Assembly (NCBI GenBank): GCA_004194705.1
Contig: SADC01000845.1
Coordinates: 124,001 to 188,000 of the forward strand
Length of the DNA: 64,000 bases
Direction: 5' to 3'
Origin: Ditylenchus dipsaci
Taxonomy: Eukaryota; Nematoda; Chromadorea; Rhabditida; Anguinidae
The translations under genes were made by a program, and so were the position numbers. Position 1 is the stretch's first letter. Each line of letters opens with the position of its first letter. The notes beneath the pieces were generated by a model. The model saw only the letters and a list, made by a program, of their open reading frames with translations, was not told the origin of the DNA and did no database searches. Positions 10,831 to 23,019 of the stretch are shown in pieces.

Positions 10831-11318
10831 TGGTTTGACTTCGAAAAAAATTTAAAATTTGATACAAAAAAAATTATGACCACGAGGATTTTGTCCCCAG
10901 AGGATTATGGTCGAGAGGATTGTGGCGCATTCACAATCAGGAGGCTGTTCGCGGATGCTGAAACAGACTACTTACTAAGAATCTCGGAAACAGAATCCTC
11001 GCTTTTAATTTTTTTCTCCAAAATTATTCAGCTGGTGCGATTTTTTTTAGTTGCTTATGCAGTTGCTGACATCATGTATGGTCAGGGCTACCGACTGACC
11101 AGCAACCGGATACAAATTGTAACCGGATACAGCAGCCGGATACAATTTTTTTTAAAGTACAAAAAGTATGTTTAAACCGCACGCTTGAGTCCGTCCTAAC
11201 GGGCGCTGGTCTACCCTGAGCCTAAGTCTGAGACTAAGTGCGTAAAAATTCGAGAAATCGAAAAAAGTTGAAAAAATCAACAGGGGGACCAAGGCAAAAT
11301 TAGTCACTGTATCCAGTT

Positions 11319-11460
11319 GGCAGGCATGTTTATACAGTAGTGTTGTCTTCATTTTGAAAGATAAAAAAATTACACCAACTTTGTATCAGACAATGTCTGG
11401 TATGCATAATATTTTGTTTTCAAAATGCGACAACACTACTGTATGAATATGCTTGCCAAC
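11319..11460. repeat. inverted-repeat hairpin
   Basis: GGCAGGCATGTTTATACAGT on the left pairs with the inverse ACTGTATGAATATGCTTGCC on the right, and the next block AGTGTTGTC-TTTGAAA also pairs. It is an unclassified foldback unit. Confidence 0.6.
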
Positions 11461-11930
11461 ATAGACATCCAATCACAGATATGGATGGCGTAATTTGAAA
11501 AGAAAAAAGGGTGAGTGAAAAAAATAAATTAAACATGTAGCCGTACTGGGTCCCCAGTCTGGGGATCGAACATGCGACGTTTAAAGACAAAGCTTGAATA
11601 ACATCCACTGCAAAACTTGTGCATACTTTACACAACAAATATCTCATATTTTAAACTCGATTTTCTGATCGTAGACGCGTCAACAGGAAAATCGGCAAAT
11701 GAGCTTTCGATTGGTATATAAAGTTTGTCTGAACGCCACCTTGGTTGTGCACTTCCCGTGTTAGGCACTTTTTGATGTTAATCGATTCATTTTTTCGCTT
11801 GTCGTCTTTTATAAAACATACTTACTTCCGCGAAGAAAGATCGCTTTGAGGCCGTCGCCGACAACGATAATTTCAAGGCGATCTTTTGAATTGGCGGAGG
11901 ACAACCGCGGACACAGACGGTCATGGTCCT

Positions 11931-12172
11931 TTAAAGGAGCATGCCCGTGCGTTTCAAAAAATTAAGGCGGGGACCAGCAATTTTTTTTGAACCGTCCCAT
12001 TTTTCACTCGTTTCGCTTACGATCTGATATTAATGACCTTATTGTACTTTTAAAAGTTAGGCAGAAAACTTAAAAATTCTAGATGGAAGCCTATGAAAAG
12101 ATTTTACGAGAAAGAAAAAACTAGTGGTCCCCGCCTTTTCTCCGTGTAACGCACGGGCATGCTCCTTCAAGG
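11931..12172. mobile_element. TTAA-type MITE (piggyBac-like ends)
   Basis: The left boundary is TTAA followed by AGGAGCATGCCCGTGCG. The right end is its inverse, followed by TTCA (probably a mutated TTAA). Inside, AAGGCGGGGACCA pairs with TGGTCCCCGCCTT. It belongs with the elements at 29190-29412 and 30782-31603. Confidence 0.65.
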
Positions 12173-12552
12173 GACCATAGCCGTCGCCGACAACGAGAAT
12201 TTCAAATGTTTGAATTCGCGCGGGTCAGTTCTCTCTCGTCTTTCATTGTACTCTTTTGATTCATTCGAAGAAAGTCAAAAGAGTACAGTGCGAGACGAAA
12301 GAGAACTGTCCCGCACAAGAAACATTTGAAATTCTCGACGGCTATGGTCCTTTTAGAAATCGATACTTTAACTTTTACTTCAACTTTTATTTTGAAAGTG
12401 AGCTTACAAATTCAGTTCACTTTTGCCCATCAAAATATAATCAAAAACCAGAATAAACGTATTTATTTAACGATAACAGACAACAGAGAGTTTCGGAAGG
12501 CATGATATCTCGAACAAAAAGTAATTTTGCAGTTCATTCTGGCCGGATATGT

Positions 12553-12929
12553 TCACTTCTCTTTAGGCGTAGGCTGATTTCTTCCAACATCATTGTCCGC
12601 TCTGTTGCGCACCATTTCTTCGTTTTTTTCGTTGATTATTCGTGTGACTTCTGCTCCAACCTTGCTCTAAAATATATTTTTAACCTTAAGTTAGAGCTTA
12701 AAAAAACTCTCGCTATCCCACCTGCTGAACAGCTTGGGCCTTCTTTGGTGCAATGATAATATTTGTTCCTTTGCGTGGACCTTTAGATGCAGCATTTGAC
12801 TTCTGGATTCTTTTATTGGATTTTTGTTTAACACCACTAGGAAGGCTTGTCTAAATATAGAAGAATAAGTTCATAAAATTTATCCCATATGATTCGGCTG
12901 ACCTTTTTCTTCATCTTATGCTGAGCCAT
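12553..12929 (-). CDS. C19orf53/LYDG10 (UPF0390) family small basic protein
   Basis: A three-exon gene: 12903-12929, 12722-12850 and 12553-12666, joined by canonical GT-AG introns of about 52-55 bp, with the frame intact to a TGA. The product is about 89 residues. It starts MAQHKMKKK and contains the family core GPRKGTNIIIAPKKAQAVQQ, then a helical stretch with NEKNEEMVRNRA. The human homologue C19orf53 (leydig cell tumor 10 kDa protein homologue) shares MAQ at the start, GPRKG, IAPKKA and VQQ. The protein is small and lysine-rich with little known function, probably nucleolar or RNA-associated (inference). A TTTATT (AATAAA on this strand) at 12462-12467 could be the poly(A) signal. No frame damage is seen. 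Confidence 0.85.
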
Positions 12930-13319
12930 GATGCTTCTACTTTTATCTTAAAAAAAGTAAAATATACTGGGAAGACAATTATGCTAAGACTTGGCTTCAC
13001 TTCAGGTGTACATAACCATAGCTGTACGGGCATCCACAAACCGTGCGCCAGTCATCAACCCGACAATTCTGACGATTTGCGGTTGGCGGTGTTGTATGAC
13101 GGTACTTTTTTTCTGACCGCAAATTACTTTTTCTGCCCGCAAATTACTTTTTTATGCCCGCAAATTACTTTTTTTGCCCACAAATTTTTTTTTCGTTCGT
13201 TCTGTCTGTTGTTCTTGAATTTTCTAATATTTTTTAAAAGTGATAATACCATCGCGTAGCCCTGCAATTCTAGTTTCCAACGTGGTATTATTTTCTACAA
13301 GATCTGCTAAAAATGAATA

Positions 13320-13561
13320 CCGTATATGCTCTATTAATTAGACACCCCCTAAGTTCAAAATCGTGTTTTTGGCATTGTGTTTTTGACCCACTTTTTGATC
13401 ACTTCTCTCAGGCAAGTTACCACCCATTTTGTAGCTAGAAAGATGAGCTATCAAATGGTTGGTAACTTGCCTGAGAGAAGTGATCAAAAAGGGGTCAAAA
13501 ACACAATGCCAAAAACACGATTTTGAACTTAGGGGGCGTCTAATTAATAGAGCATATACGG
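13320..13561. mobile_element. CCGTAT-family MITE, near-perfect 242-bp palindrome
   Basis: It is flanked by TA (13318-13319, 13562-13563). The ends are CCGTATATGCTCTATTAATT and its inverse. The arms are almost fully complementary, and the address next to the ends is TTAGACACCCCC. The core hairpin CAGGCAAGTTACCA...TTTTGTAGC is shared with elements at 14171, 45595 and 57040. Confidence 0.85.
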
Positions 13562-13826
13562 TAACAAAAATGTAAAACTATAAACCAAATAATTTTTTTG
13601 ACTTGGTTTATACTTTTACGGTTTTGTTTCTCATTATTTAGAGATTTTGCAGAAAACAATACCTTGTTAGAAACTAGAATCGCAAGGCTACACGATGGTG
13701 ATATCTTTTTAAAAAAGATGAGAAAATTAAATAGAAATAGAACAAGAATAAAGGAAATTTTCGGGCAAAAAAAGTAATTAGCAAGCAGAAAAGAGTATTT
13801 TAGCGGGCAGAAAAAAGTACCGTCTG

Positions 13827-14025
13827 GGGCCTATTCCAACAGATGAGAGTTGAGAGTTGAGAGTAAACAGTTGATAGTGATAGTGTTCCAATAGTTGAGA
13901 GTACTTCACTCTCAACTATCAAGTATCAAAAGTTCACTCTCAATTGTTGGAACACGATCACTATCAACTATCAAGTATCAACTCTCTACTCTCAACTATC
14001 AACTCTCAACTGTTGGAATAGGCCC
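13827..14025. mobile_element. MITE with GGGCCTATTCCAACA ends and GAGAGTTGA repeats
   Basis: GGGCCTATTCCAACAG at the left and its inverse at the right bound arrays of TTGAGAGTTGAGAGT or CTCTCAACTATCAAC units that pair across the element. The GGG...CC ends resemble PIF/Harbinger MITEs, but I could not fix the target duplication. Confidence 0.7.
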
Positions 14026-14036
14026 TGGTGTTGGGG

Positions 14037-17000
14037 CGTAATCGTTTTGCCAATGAATCTTTTGCCAACAAGATTATTTTGCCAATGGCATCTTTTTGCC
14101 AATGAAATCCCTTCGCCATTTGTACTTTTTCGCCAATAGCTTCTTTTCTCAAGTATTCTTATTTCCTCGTCAGGCAAGTTACTACTTATTTTGTAGCTAA
14201 TCTCACTAGCTACAAAATGAGTGGTAACTTGACTGACAAGAAAATAAGAGTGATTGAGAAAAGAAGCTATCGGCGAAAGCGTACCGTTGGCGAAGTAATC
14301 TCATCGGCAAAAAGATGCCATTGGTAAAATGATCTTGTTAGCATGGTTCTCAAAACCTACAAATTTGTAGAGACCTACAAGACCTACAAAAAACCTACAA
14401 TTTTTTATCTTCTTTTGTCTTTTTATCTGTACTTTTACCGAAAATTCTTTTTGCGGTAAAAAGTAAAGTTGTAGAGGTGAAGATCCTGCATAACTTTACT
14501 ATAAGGCTCTAGGTGAATTGATCAACGGTGAATTGGTCAACTGGTAAATTGGTCAACCGGTAAATTGATCAACGGATTTTGAATTGACAGTGTTTGTTGC
14601 TACAAATTCAATTTTAAACGGATAATATTTTTTCTTACCGCAAAACACTTGAAAATTACCGCAAATCATTTTTTATGGCTCAAATTGATTTCACACCCCA
14701 AAATACTGATTCCCGCAGTAAATTTATTTTTTCCCGCAGTAAATTTCAGATTTCACGCAATAAATTTGAAAATTGTGCAATTCCAGTCAAAAGTTTGCAA
14801 CAACACGGTTTCACAGTCAGAATCGACGTTGAATCGCTTAGAATCCAAAGCTAAAGTGGCCAGAAGCCAATAAAACTGGGGTTTTTGATGGTCTACTAAA
14901 AAACTTATCTATTTGCGAAAAAAGCATTTGCGCGCATCGAAATCCCGTTCTAATTCACTCAATTTCTCAGAACTTAACTCTGAACTATTACAAACATTTT
15001 TTAAATGCCCTTAACCTTTGAAAATCACTCAAAGTAGTGTTTGGAGTAGTGTGGAGTGGTGTGTACTGATCCGGAATGAAATTTTTAGCAAATTAGGGCG
15101 TCAAATGGCGATTCTCACTCTGCAAACTCACGTAAAACAGCACTGAAAAAGTATTATCTTTATCTACGGAACGACAATAACAGCAGTAATAACAACTATT
15201 AATAAAAACGACGTAATAACAACGATCAACAATTTTCATTTCTAAAGGCGCTCTGAAGCCCGGCGAACTTTCTTTCTTCGCCCTCTTTTCCTTCTTGGCT
15301 CCAGTGGTCGTGGTAGTGGATCAATAAGTCTTTCGGTTTCCATCAAAAGTAAAGAGTGCTTGCACAATTCATCTTTTATACCGACTAGACAGTTGCAGCA
15401 AAGAAAGCCAGGATAAACACGAGATTTCTTTAACACATAGAAAGAATTTCGAAGGATCTGATACCTACAATTACTAAAAGTAGGCGAATTGTATTTATAA
15501 CTCTAACCTCTGCCAACTTGAGTACGTCCAATCAAGATCGTTGGTGGTTTCTGCTTGCAAAAGTTCAGTCCACATCAGCTCTAACTCAGCATCAGTATTG
15601 CAGCAACTTGAACGGATAAGCCACACATACTCTTGATGGTACACACTTTGCACAAACGGGCGCTTTTCTTCTCTGAGTATTTTCACTGCTTTCCGCAAAT
15701 TGCTGTTTGGATTTTTAGGAATTGTAGGCACTTTTACTGGCTTCTAAACTACAAAATATAAAGTTGAAAAATATATGCTTTTCACCTTCCGTTCGGGGTC
15801 AATGCTCCAGCCATGTGTCAACTGCTCTACCACTAAAATAAAACGAGACAACCCAGAAGTTCCCGATGGGTGAAGTCGTCTTTGATCATTTGTTCGTTTC
15901 TTCAAGACCATTATTAGTGGAGATTGAAAACATTGCGAAAGCCGGAGCATAACGGTAGTACCAGCCGCGATAGTCTTCTCTCAACAACCAGGAATTGAAA
16001 AACTTGGGACATGCTTGAGCCAGTCTCGGAATTTCGCCCCACTTTGAAGTCCAATACATCCATAGTGTTCTGGATGCTGAAAATTGATTGGTAAGCAGAT
16101 GATTTATATGTATGAAAAGACGAACCGGCCGCCAATTCTAACAGAGAGTTTGCCCTCGCTAGAAAATTCACATCCTTTTAATTTCTTCGACAGCTGTTTC
16201 ATGAATCTTTGCTTTGGGTTGATCTTTGTTGAAGTCCATAATGACATGAGCGAGACACATTCCTCTTTTAGTTTCAGGAAAGACTTTTCGACAGGCTATA
16301 TGCAGATAAATTTAATCTAGTACTGATGAGAAATAATCAACCTGCAGTAATTTGAGTCGCGCCATCAGCTAGCAGTAGTTTCGGCTTGTATATGCACTCA
16401 GGATTGGCAAACGATATTGAACTTAAGAAACCAGAATAGCTCCACGTATCCTCATGCGAAGAGATTGCTACATATGTCGGATGGAACACCTTGTTTGCGT
16501 CTGAGAACCCAGCAACCTGAATTTTTTCAAACTTTGTGCTTTTTAACAGACTTATCCCAGTTTACCAAAAGCGGATAGCACAAAGTCATCAACTTGTATG
16601 TCCCATCAACTTGGATACTTGACCAGGTAGCTTGACGGCGCTGAAGCTTGTTTGTAGTTATGACCAAATAGAATTGCGCCGATGGCTTTTCCACGCCATC
16701 TTCGTCCTCACAGTCATCACTCGATGCTCAAGCTTACCGCGTAGGGTTGATTTTCATCAGCTAAAGACAGTTTTTCAAGTTAGAAGCATATTGATGAAAT
16801 TGATCCGAAACATGTGCTGCACCTGGAACTTTGTTGTTCATCTCGAAGTAATCTTTCACTTGGTTGAGTGTCAAGGATCGTGTAAATTGCCGCTTTCTAG
16901 CGTTATCTGCCTTTTGATTTTGCACCTGCTCCAGAGATGGAATGACCAAACCCTCCAGCTCGACATCTTCCTAAACATTTTCATTTTTCTGATGAATCGT

Positions 17001-19348
17001 CAAAAAGCTGCTGATAATTGTGTCCAACTTGAATGGTTCTTTGAATGTGTTTGGCAGTTTTTCCGCTATGAGGCTCGTCTAAAGCTTCAATCTTTCTCTT
17101 GACTGGAGAGCTGAGCCCATTGTCGAGAAGCCGTCAATGATCATGAGCACCGCTAGTCTGGATGTAGGCCTAGAAAAACAAATCCTGCAACGCAAAGAAA
17201 GAAAGCATACCTCAGAGATGTCATTCTTGTAGCGAATTCGCATCCGCGCTTTGCAGTCAAACTTCTTCTCCCGATTTCGCTTGGAGTATTTGCAAAAATA
17301 AACATCAGTACTTGTTTGGAAGCCTCCTTCTTCTTTATGATGAGTCCAGCTTGTGTTTTCGGATAGCCAAAAATCGACATCTTCTTTCGATTTGCAAATT
17401 TTTTCGTTTGTCCATACAGCTCCAGGTCCTCGGGGCATTTTGAAACAATTGCTGTAAAAAGCAAATAAAATATTTTCATATGTTCATGAAATGACTGTGT
17501 GATATTAGTATGGACAATAAAGCGAAAAAAAAAACCCGAATTGCACAAAGTCACCAAATTTGCTGCGGGAAATCCAAAATTTACTGCGGGAAATCATTAT
17601 TTTGTTTGAAATTCAAATTTACTGCGGGAAAAAATGAATTTACTGCGGGAAATTAGTATTTTGGGGTGTGTTTTCACCTACAGCCTTTTTTTATTACCGC
17701 AATTTGATTTTCCCGCAAAATACTTTTTATTACCGCAATTTGATTTTCCCGCTAAATACTTTTTTCTTACCGCAAAATACTTTTTTCTTACCGCGGAATA
17801 ACTCGGATCCCTCAGAATCCCACCCCGGAATGGCCAGAAGCCCCTGAAAGTTACTTTTTTCGCGGTTTACTAAAGGGGGGGGGGGGTAAACTTTTTGCGA
17901 AAAATCGATTGAGCGGATCAAATTTCGGGTCCGATGGGCTCAATTGCTCAGAATTCCACCCTTAACTATTCTTAACCATCTTGAACCACCCTAAGCACTG
18001 ATTTAGGGTAGTTAGATACTGATCTGGAGCAGTTTGGGATGGTTTAGGGTGATTTAAATGGGTTAAGTTAAATGGGTTGACTAAAAACGACGAGAAATTT
18101 TTTGCGATAAGAAGAAAGTATTTTGCGATAAGAAAAAAGTATTTTGCGGGAAAATCAAATTGCGGTAATAAAAAAATGATTTGCGGTAATTTTCAAGTGT
18201 TTTGCGGTAAGAAGAAAGTACCATCCATTTTAAACATCTCCTCTCCCAACTGATCAGCGATTTGGCTAATACAGAGTAAACAAGTGTCAATATGCCCTTA
18301 TCCTACAATCAGGAATTTTTCCACCTTGGTCTGCAAGTTGTATTTTGGATTGTGCTTAGACTTAATGTAAGTTAGGCGCAGGATAGGCCAGCAAAGACTC
18401 CGTGATTAACCGAAGGCTGGGAGTGAGAACAAAAAGAAAAAATACCTAAGGGACGGAGAAACAATTTGTTTTCACTTTTTTTTTTTTATTATAATTCGGT
18501 GAATATGTTTTAGTCGTCCTAATGTAAGCTGGTCGAAAAGATGTCTATAGGTCGATTCGCCCACAAAATTTTCATTATCTTTAAGGACCAAACGAACCAC
18601 GCTATTCTAATTGTGTGCCAAATTGTGTGCTGAAAGCGATTTTATTGAGATCAAAATATTGATTCGTCTAACCGAATCTCAATCCATTGGGTAGGACCCT
18701 TTCCAAAATGGTCGACTTCTAATTTTTCGAAATTTTTCTGTATGGGCAAACAATTTGTGCTATTTTTATTAAATGTAGGTGCCTAGAACGATTTGAAAAA
18801 AACTGTTTGGACTTATTAACATGTTCGAAACTGAGGTAGTCCCCTATCATCCAAGTGGACGTCCAGCTGGACAACTTGAGTACAATCTGATAAAAAAACA
18901 GAAAACTTACTTTCTATCTTCCTTGAAGTACTCAGGGCATCATTTTAGGCGAGATGGAACTGTTGGTTTGACCATTCTGAATGATTTACGAAAATTAAGG
19001 GTCGACCACCTTAAAGTGATTACCTACCCAGAATATTGAGATTCTGGTTAGTCAAAACAAACCGTAACCGGTAACAAACCGTTTTCAGCCCACAATTTCG
19101 GGTCGAATAGCATGTTCGGTCTTTATAATCCGTTGATCAATTTACCAGTTGATCAATTCACCATTGACCAATTTACCGTCGCCCTTACTTTAAACCTTAA
19201 AAAAACTTTTCGGTAAAAGTACAGATAAAAAGACAAAAGAAGATAAAAAAAGTTTGTAGGTTTTTTGTAGGTCTTGTAGGTCTCTACAAATTTGTAGGTT
19301 TTGAGAACCATGCTTGTTGATAAAAGATTTATTGGCAAAACGATTACG
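14037..19348 (-). mobile_element. Mutator-like element (MULE) with long terminal inverted repeats
   Basis: The left arm (14037 to about 14580) and right arm (about 19126-19348) are inverted copies. They share CGTAATCGTTTTGCCAAT at the tip, CATGGTTCTCAAAACCTACA, a GACCTACAAGACCTACAA block, and a tandem block of GAATTGGTCAACTGGTAA units. The left arm is lengthened by a foldback insert at about 14077-14342. The minus strand inside encodes a disabled MULE transposase (15242-17438). Other repeats with ACTGCGGGAAAT or TTACCGCAA units fill 14640-14870 and 17560-18240. No 8-10 bp target duplication could be confirmed. Confidence 0.8.
15242..17438 (-). pseudogene. MULE transposase with SWIM zinc finger, disabled
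   Basis: The reading runs from ATG at 17438. The N-terminal part (17211-17438) has an aromatic and cysteine motif (YFCKYSKR...FDCKARMRIRY) like the zinc-binding head of MULE proteins. About 16761-16960 gives IPSLEQVQNQKADNARK...VKDYF, the region before the core. About 16340-16500 gives HPTYVAISSHE...LLADGATQITAG, the conserved DDE/MULE core around the second acidic residue, followed by FPETKRGMCLAHVIMDF (about 16230-16290). About 15495-15730 and 15242-15436 form the C-terminal part, ending in a SWIM finger (CNCLVGIKDELCKH, then a basic tail). Small introns separate exons. In-frame stops (TGA near 17133, TAG near 16975) and frame shifts in the middle mean it is not functional as given. Confidence 0.8.
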
Positions 19349-19493
19349 ATTTTTTTGAAATTATGAATACTTACTTTCTCTGTACTTTAACTTGCTTTTA
19401 GATTGCAAATAACTTATTGGCCACATTTTTTAGTACTGCAGCTGATAGGTTTTTTTTTGACAAAAAGAAAACAGTCGTTGGCGTCTAATAAAG

Positions 19494-20052
19494 CCACGTT
19501 CACAATGAGTGTGGGAGATGTGCGAGGTTTGGCGGGTTTTCAACGTTGGAAGAGCTGTACTTTTTTCATCACTTAATTTTTTTCTGTTGTTGTTTGTAGC
19601 TAAGATTCAGGGCTTCAAAATGAGGTAATGACAAGCAACATCTGATAAAAAGTGGGGGACTGAGTGCGAGATTTGGCGTGTTTTTTACGTGGGAAGAGCT
19701 GTACTCTTTTTTCTTGACCAAAACTTTTCTTTCTGTTGTTATTTTGTGGCTAAGATTCAGGGCTTCAAAATGAGGTAGTGACAATCAACATCTAATAAAA
19801 AATTGGATTAAAAATGCTTAGGTCCGCACTCAGGACCACACTTACGGACACACTCGTCCGGGTAAGCATTTTTAATCCAATTTTTTTTATTAGATGTTGA
19901 TTGTCACTACCTCATTTTGAAGCCCTGAATCTTAGCCACAAAATAACAACAGAAAGAAAAGTTTCAGTGAAGAAAAAAGAGTACAGCTCTTCCCACGTAA
20001 AAAACACGCCAAATCTCGCACTCAGTCCCACACTCATTGTGAACGTGGCTGA
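19494..20052. mobile_element. foldback element with one direct and one inverted internal copy
   Basis: CCACGTTCACAATGAGTGTG at the left matches the inverse at about 20030-20052. The unit GCTAAGATTCAGGGCTTCAA occurs at about 19601 and 19750 in direct orientation and inverted at about 19918-19938. The centre lies near 19835. Confidence 0.75.
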
Positions 20053-20540
20053 ACGGTCAATGTACATAATGAGGATCTAATCGGTTGACCGGTTTTTGGC
20101 CGATAAACCGGCTTTTACGATATTCAGGTTTTGAAGAAAGAACAATTAAAAATTGAATACAAAAACCGTTTTATTTTAAACCGAAACCCATCAAATCGTA
20201 CCTTAAACAAAAATTGTGGGCTCTAGGCTTTTCACTTATTTAAAATAGTGTTTAAATGGCTCCTAAGTAATTTTTATATGCTTAAAACGGTAAAAACGTT
20301 ATTTTCTGACATTTTTCCACACAAAAATGGATTTTTAGAAAAAAAATTTTTTTGACTAAAATTCGACTTTTTGCCTTGGTTCCCCAAGGCAATCCAACCT
20401 GAAAGGGTACCTGGATACCACAAAAAGATGGAATTTGAACATAGTTTTGTTGACTGGGGCCTACCGCATAAAGAAACTCTGGTATGCATGCGTTTTTCAT
20501 GCATCCACTTTCTAGTGATTTGCGTCTAAGGTATGTGGGT

Positions 20541-20627
20541 GTGCGCATCTTAACCGAAAGCAACCAAGCCCCCTGCGCCCCTTCGGGGGCGCAGGGGGCT
20601 TGGTTGCTTGGGTTAAGATGCGCGCAC
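20541..20627. repeat. GC-rich perfect hairpin
   Basis: About 40-bp arms (GTGCGCATCTTAACC..., AGCCCCCTGCGCCCC) around a CTTCGGG loop centred near 20584. It is much more GC-rich than its surroundings. It lies within a larger inverted repeat (about 20270-20820) whose arms contain CTTGGTCCCCAAGG. Confidence 0.8.
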
Positions 20628-21237
20628 TCACTTATTTTAGACATAATTCCGAGCAAGACTCTTGATCAAAAATGCATGTAGTGACTCTTTTTGCCCAGCT
20701 CCAGTGACCAAAAGGGGTAGAATACCTTAATACAAGGTAATTTGCCTTGGTCCCCAAGGCAAAAAGTCAAAAATTTTTTTTAAAATACCATTTTTTGTGT
20801 GGAAAAATGACACACCTTTTATGAATTATGGTAAATTTTGTCATAGAAAGCTCAAAGACTTTCGTTGCATATGTTTTAGATTCGCCTTGATGTCAGCTTT
20901 CGTTTAAAAAAAAGAGCGGCGAGAAATTCGCATTTTTAAGAGGAACATTGACAAAAGTATGCAAGCCAAATTTGAGTTTTCCAATAAAATTTATGTATTT
21001 CGGTATTTTTCGATTTTGAAGGTCGAAAATAAAGTTATAGAAGGCTCAAAATTTTATGTTGCAGTTTTCATTAGATCCGCCTTGATGTCAACTTTCTTTA
21101 AAAAAAAAGAGCGATGAAAAATTCGCATTTTTAAGAGGGGCATTGACAAAGTATGCAGGCTATTTTGAGAAAAATGTCATAGTGTTCAAAAATTTTGTTC
21201 TCAAACTAAAATTTTGAATGAATTCAAACTACATTTG

Positions 21238-21355
21238 TAGGTGACGATAGTCAGGGGTAGGCGAGGATAAGCGAGGGTAGGCGAGGATAGGTGAGGATAG
21301 GAGACTATAGGCGAGAATAGGCGAGGATAGGCGAGATAGAGTAGGTGGGTTAAGG
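21238..21355. repeat. minisatellite, about 10-bp unit GGCGAGGATA
   Basis: About ten imperfect direct copies of GCGAGGATAG with small length changes. No gene overlaps it. Confidence 0.85.
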
Positions 21356-21939
21356 AGTAGGGTGGATTATCTACCCTAAGCATTAACGCACTCGAAAGAT
21401 TTATCTTCCCGAACTACCAATGTAGATGAACCACTAATATTCCCGAACCACAGGCAAAGTGCCCGAACAACTAATGTTCCCGAATGACATAGGCGCCGAT
21501 AGGCGCCTGCAGACCCTAGTTTACTATATTTATGAAAAAATAGCGTCGACGTGCGTAGGTATGCCCTTTTCAAGTTTCACAAAAATATTACGAAAGCTAA
21601 ATTTTTTTAAAATAGTATTTTAGATTCATCATTATGCCAAAAACATATTTTCAAAACAACAATTCCGAGTTTAGCCTTGAATGCGTAAATTAATATAATT
21701 AATTTATTGAGGAAAACTGGTTTCAACTTTAAAAGTACGTTTTATCTAATAAAATACCAAGAACAAGCAATTTTAAAATTCATCCCAGAATGCCTTGGTG
21801 TGTTCAGTGGTTTTTCTTTGTCAACTTCTAACCTTTACAGACTAAATTGAACATTCCGCTTGGATTGTTGCAATAATATTTTAACGATGATAGGCGCCCA
21901 TAACTTTTCGTACGAAGCCTGAAAAAATCGGCGCCGGAC

Positions 21940-22255
21940 ATTGTCCATTTTAAAAGAATTTGTCGCGCGACAAAATATTTTTAAAGAAAATGTCGGACGA
22001 CATTGCTCTTTTTTGTTTTTGTCGGGCGACAAAAATTGTCGGACGTTGGGCTATTTTAGCACTCCGACATCTTCTTTCTTGATAAGCTTGATAAGCCGAA
22101 ACTTCTATAAAAGTGGTGGACATCTTTCTACAAACTGGATGATAGTGTCGTCTGAAAAAAACAAAAAAAAAGGAAAATGTCGCCCGACGAATTCTATTTT
22201 TAAGATGAACATTGTCGCGCGACATTTTCCAGGCGACAATGGGCATTTTTTATAA
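21940..22255. repeat. cluster of palindromic TGTCGNNCGACA 12-mers
   Basis: TGTCGCGCGACA-type, TGTCGGACGACA and TGTCGGGCGACA motifs recur every 30-60 bp, and the flanking TTTTTAAAG(A)AAATG also repeats. A related half-copy occurs near 22825-22860 (ACGACAAATTCTTTTAAAAT). This looks like the binding-site region of a DNA transposon end. Confidence 0.65.
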
Positions 22256-22268
22256 AAATTTATATATA

Positions 22269-22815
22269 CCGTATTCTCTCTATTAGTTCCACATGTGGGA
22301 TTATTTTTCAATCGTCCGAAAATCGGAAAATTTTGGGGTCGATCTCAAGATTTTTGGTGAAAATTTAAAATCTGAAGAGCGGAATCAGTAGAGCTCCTGG
22401 AGTTAAGAAAATACAATAAACAGCTTTGTTAAATTTTTCTCTGAGCTGAGATACAGGTCCTCAAAGTTGGGGGTGTGGGTTTAATAGAGAGTGTGGAAGT
22501 AATAGAGAGAATACGGTAATGTATTTTCTCTAATACTCCCCGCCCCCATTTTTATGACTAGGATTTCAGAATTAAGGCCATTTTTGATTGACAATTTCCG
22601 GATTTCTTGAGGGTTGAAAAATAATCCCCATGGGGGCTTTTTAGAGAAAATACGGTAAGCCGCGACATTATCCATTACCGTATTTCCTCTAATTTAGCCC
22701 ATGGGGCTAAATTTTTTGGATGTCCAAAAATCTTGAAATTGTATATCAAAAATGGCCCTAACTCTGAAGTTCTAGTCGAAAAATGGGGGGGGGATCTAAA
22801 TTAGAGGTAATACGG
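22269..22815. mobile_element. three head-to-tail CCGTAT-family MITEs of different subtypes
   Basis: Copies at 22269-22516 (TA-flanked), about 22519-22655, and 22678-22815 (TA-flanked). Each ends in CCGTAT-type termini with its own address: AGTTCCACATG/GTGTGGAAG, ATACTCCCCGCC, and TTTAGCCCATGG. The inner sequence GATCTCAAGATTTTTGGTG with CGGAATCAGTAGAGCTCCTG in the first copy recurs at 26400-26480. Confidence 0.75.
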
Positions 22816-23019
22816 TAATTGGGACAATAACACACGACAAATTCTTTTAAAATGGACAACTTTAAAGAAGTCAGAAATCTTGTAAAGAGCTGATCTCGAG
22901 AGCTGATTTCGGTTAGAGTTTCTTGCTTAGGCTTAGCCCTAAGAGACGAAAATACAAGAATGAAAGTGTCGTGGCTAGGCGGATTTGAGCTTGAGAAATA
23001 CACATGCAAAACCTAAGGT

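Noticed and set aside
10786..11175. 129-codon frame on the plus strand
   Set aside because: It starts inside a CCGTAT-family MITE, runs through simple repeats and shows no domain.
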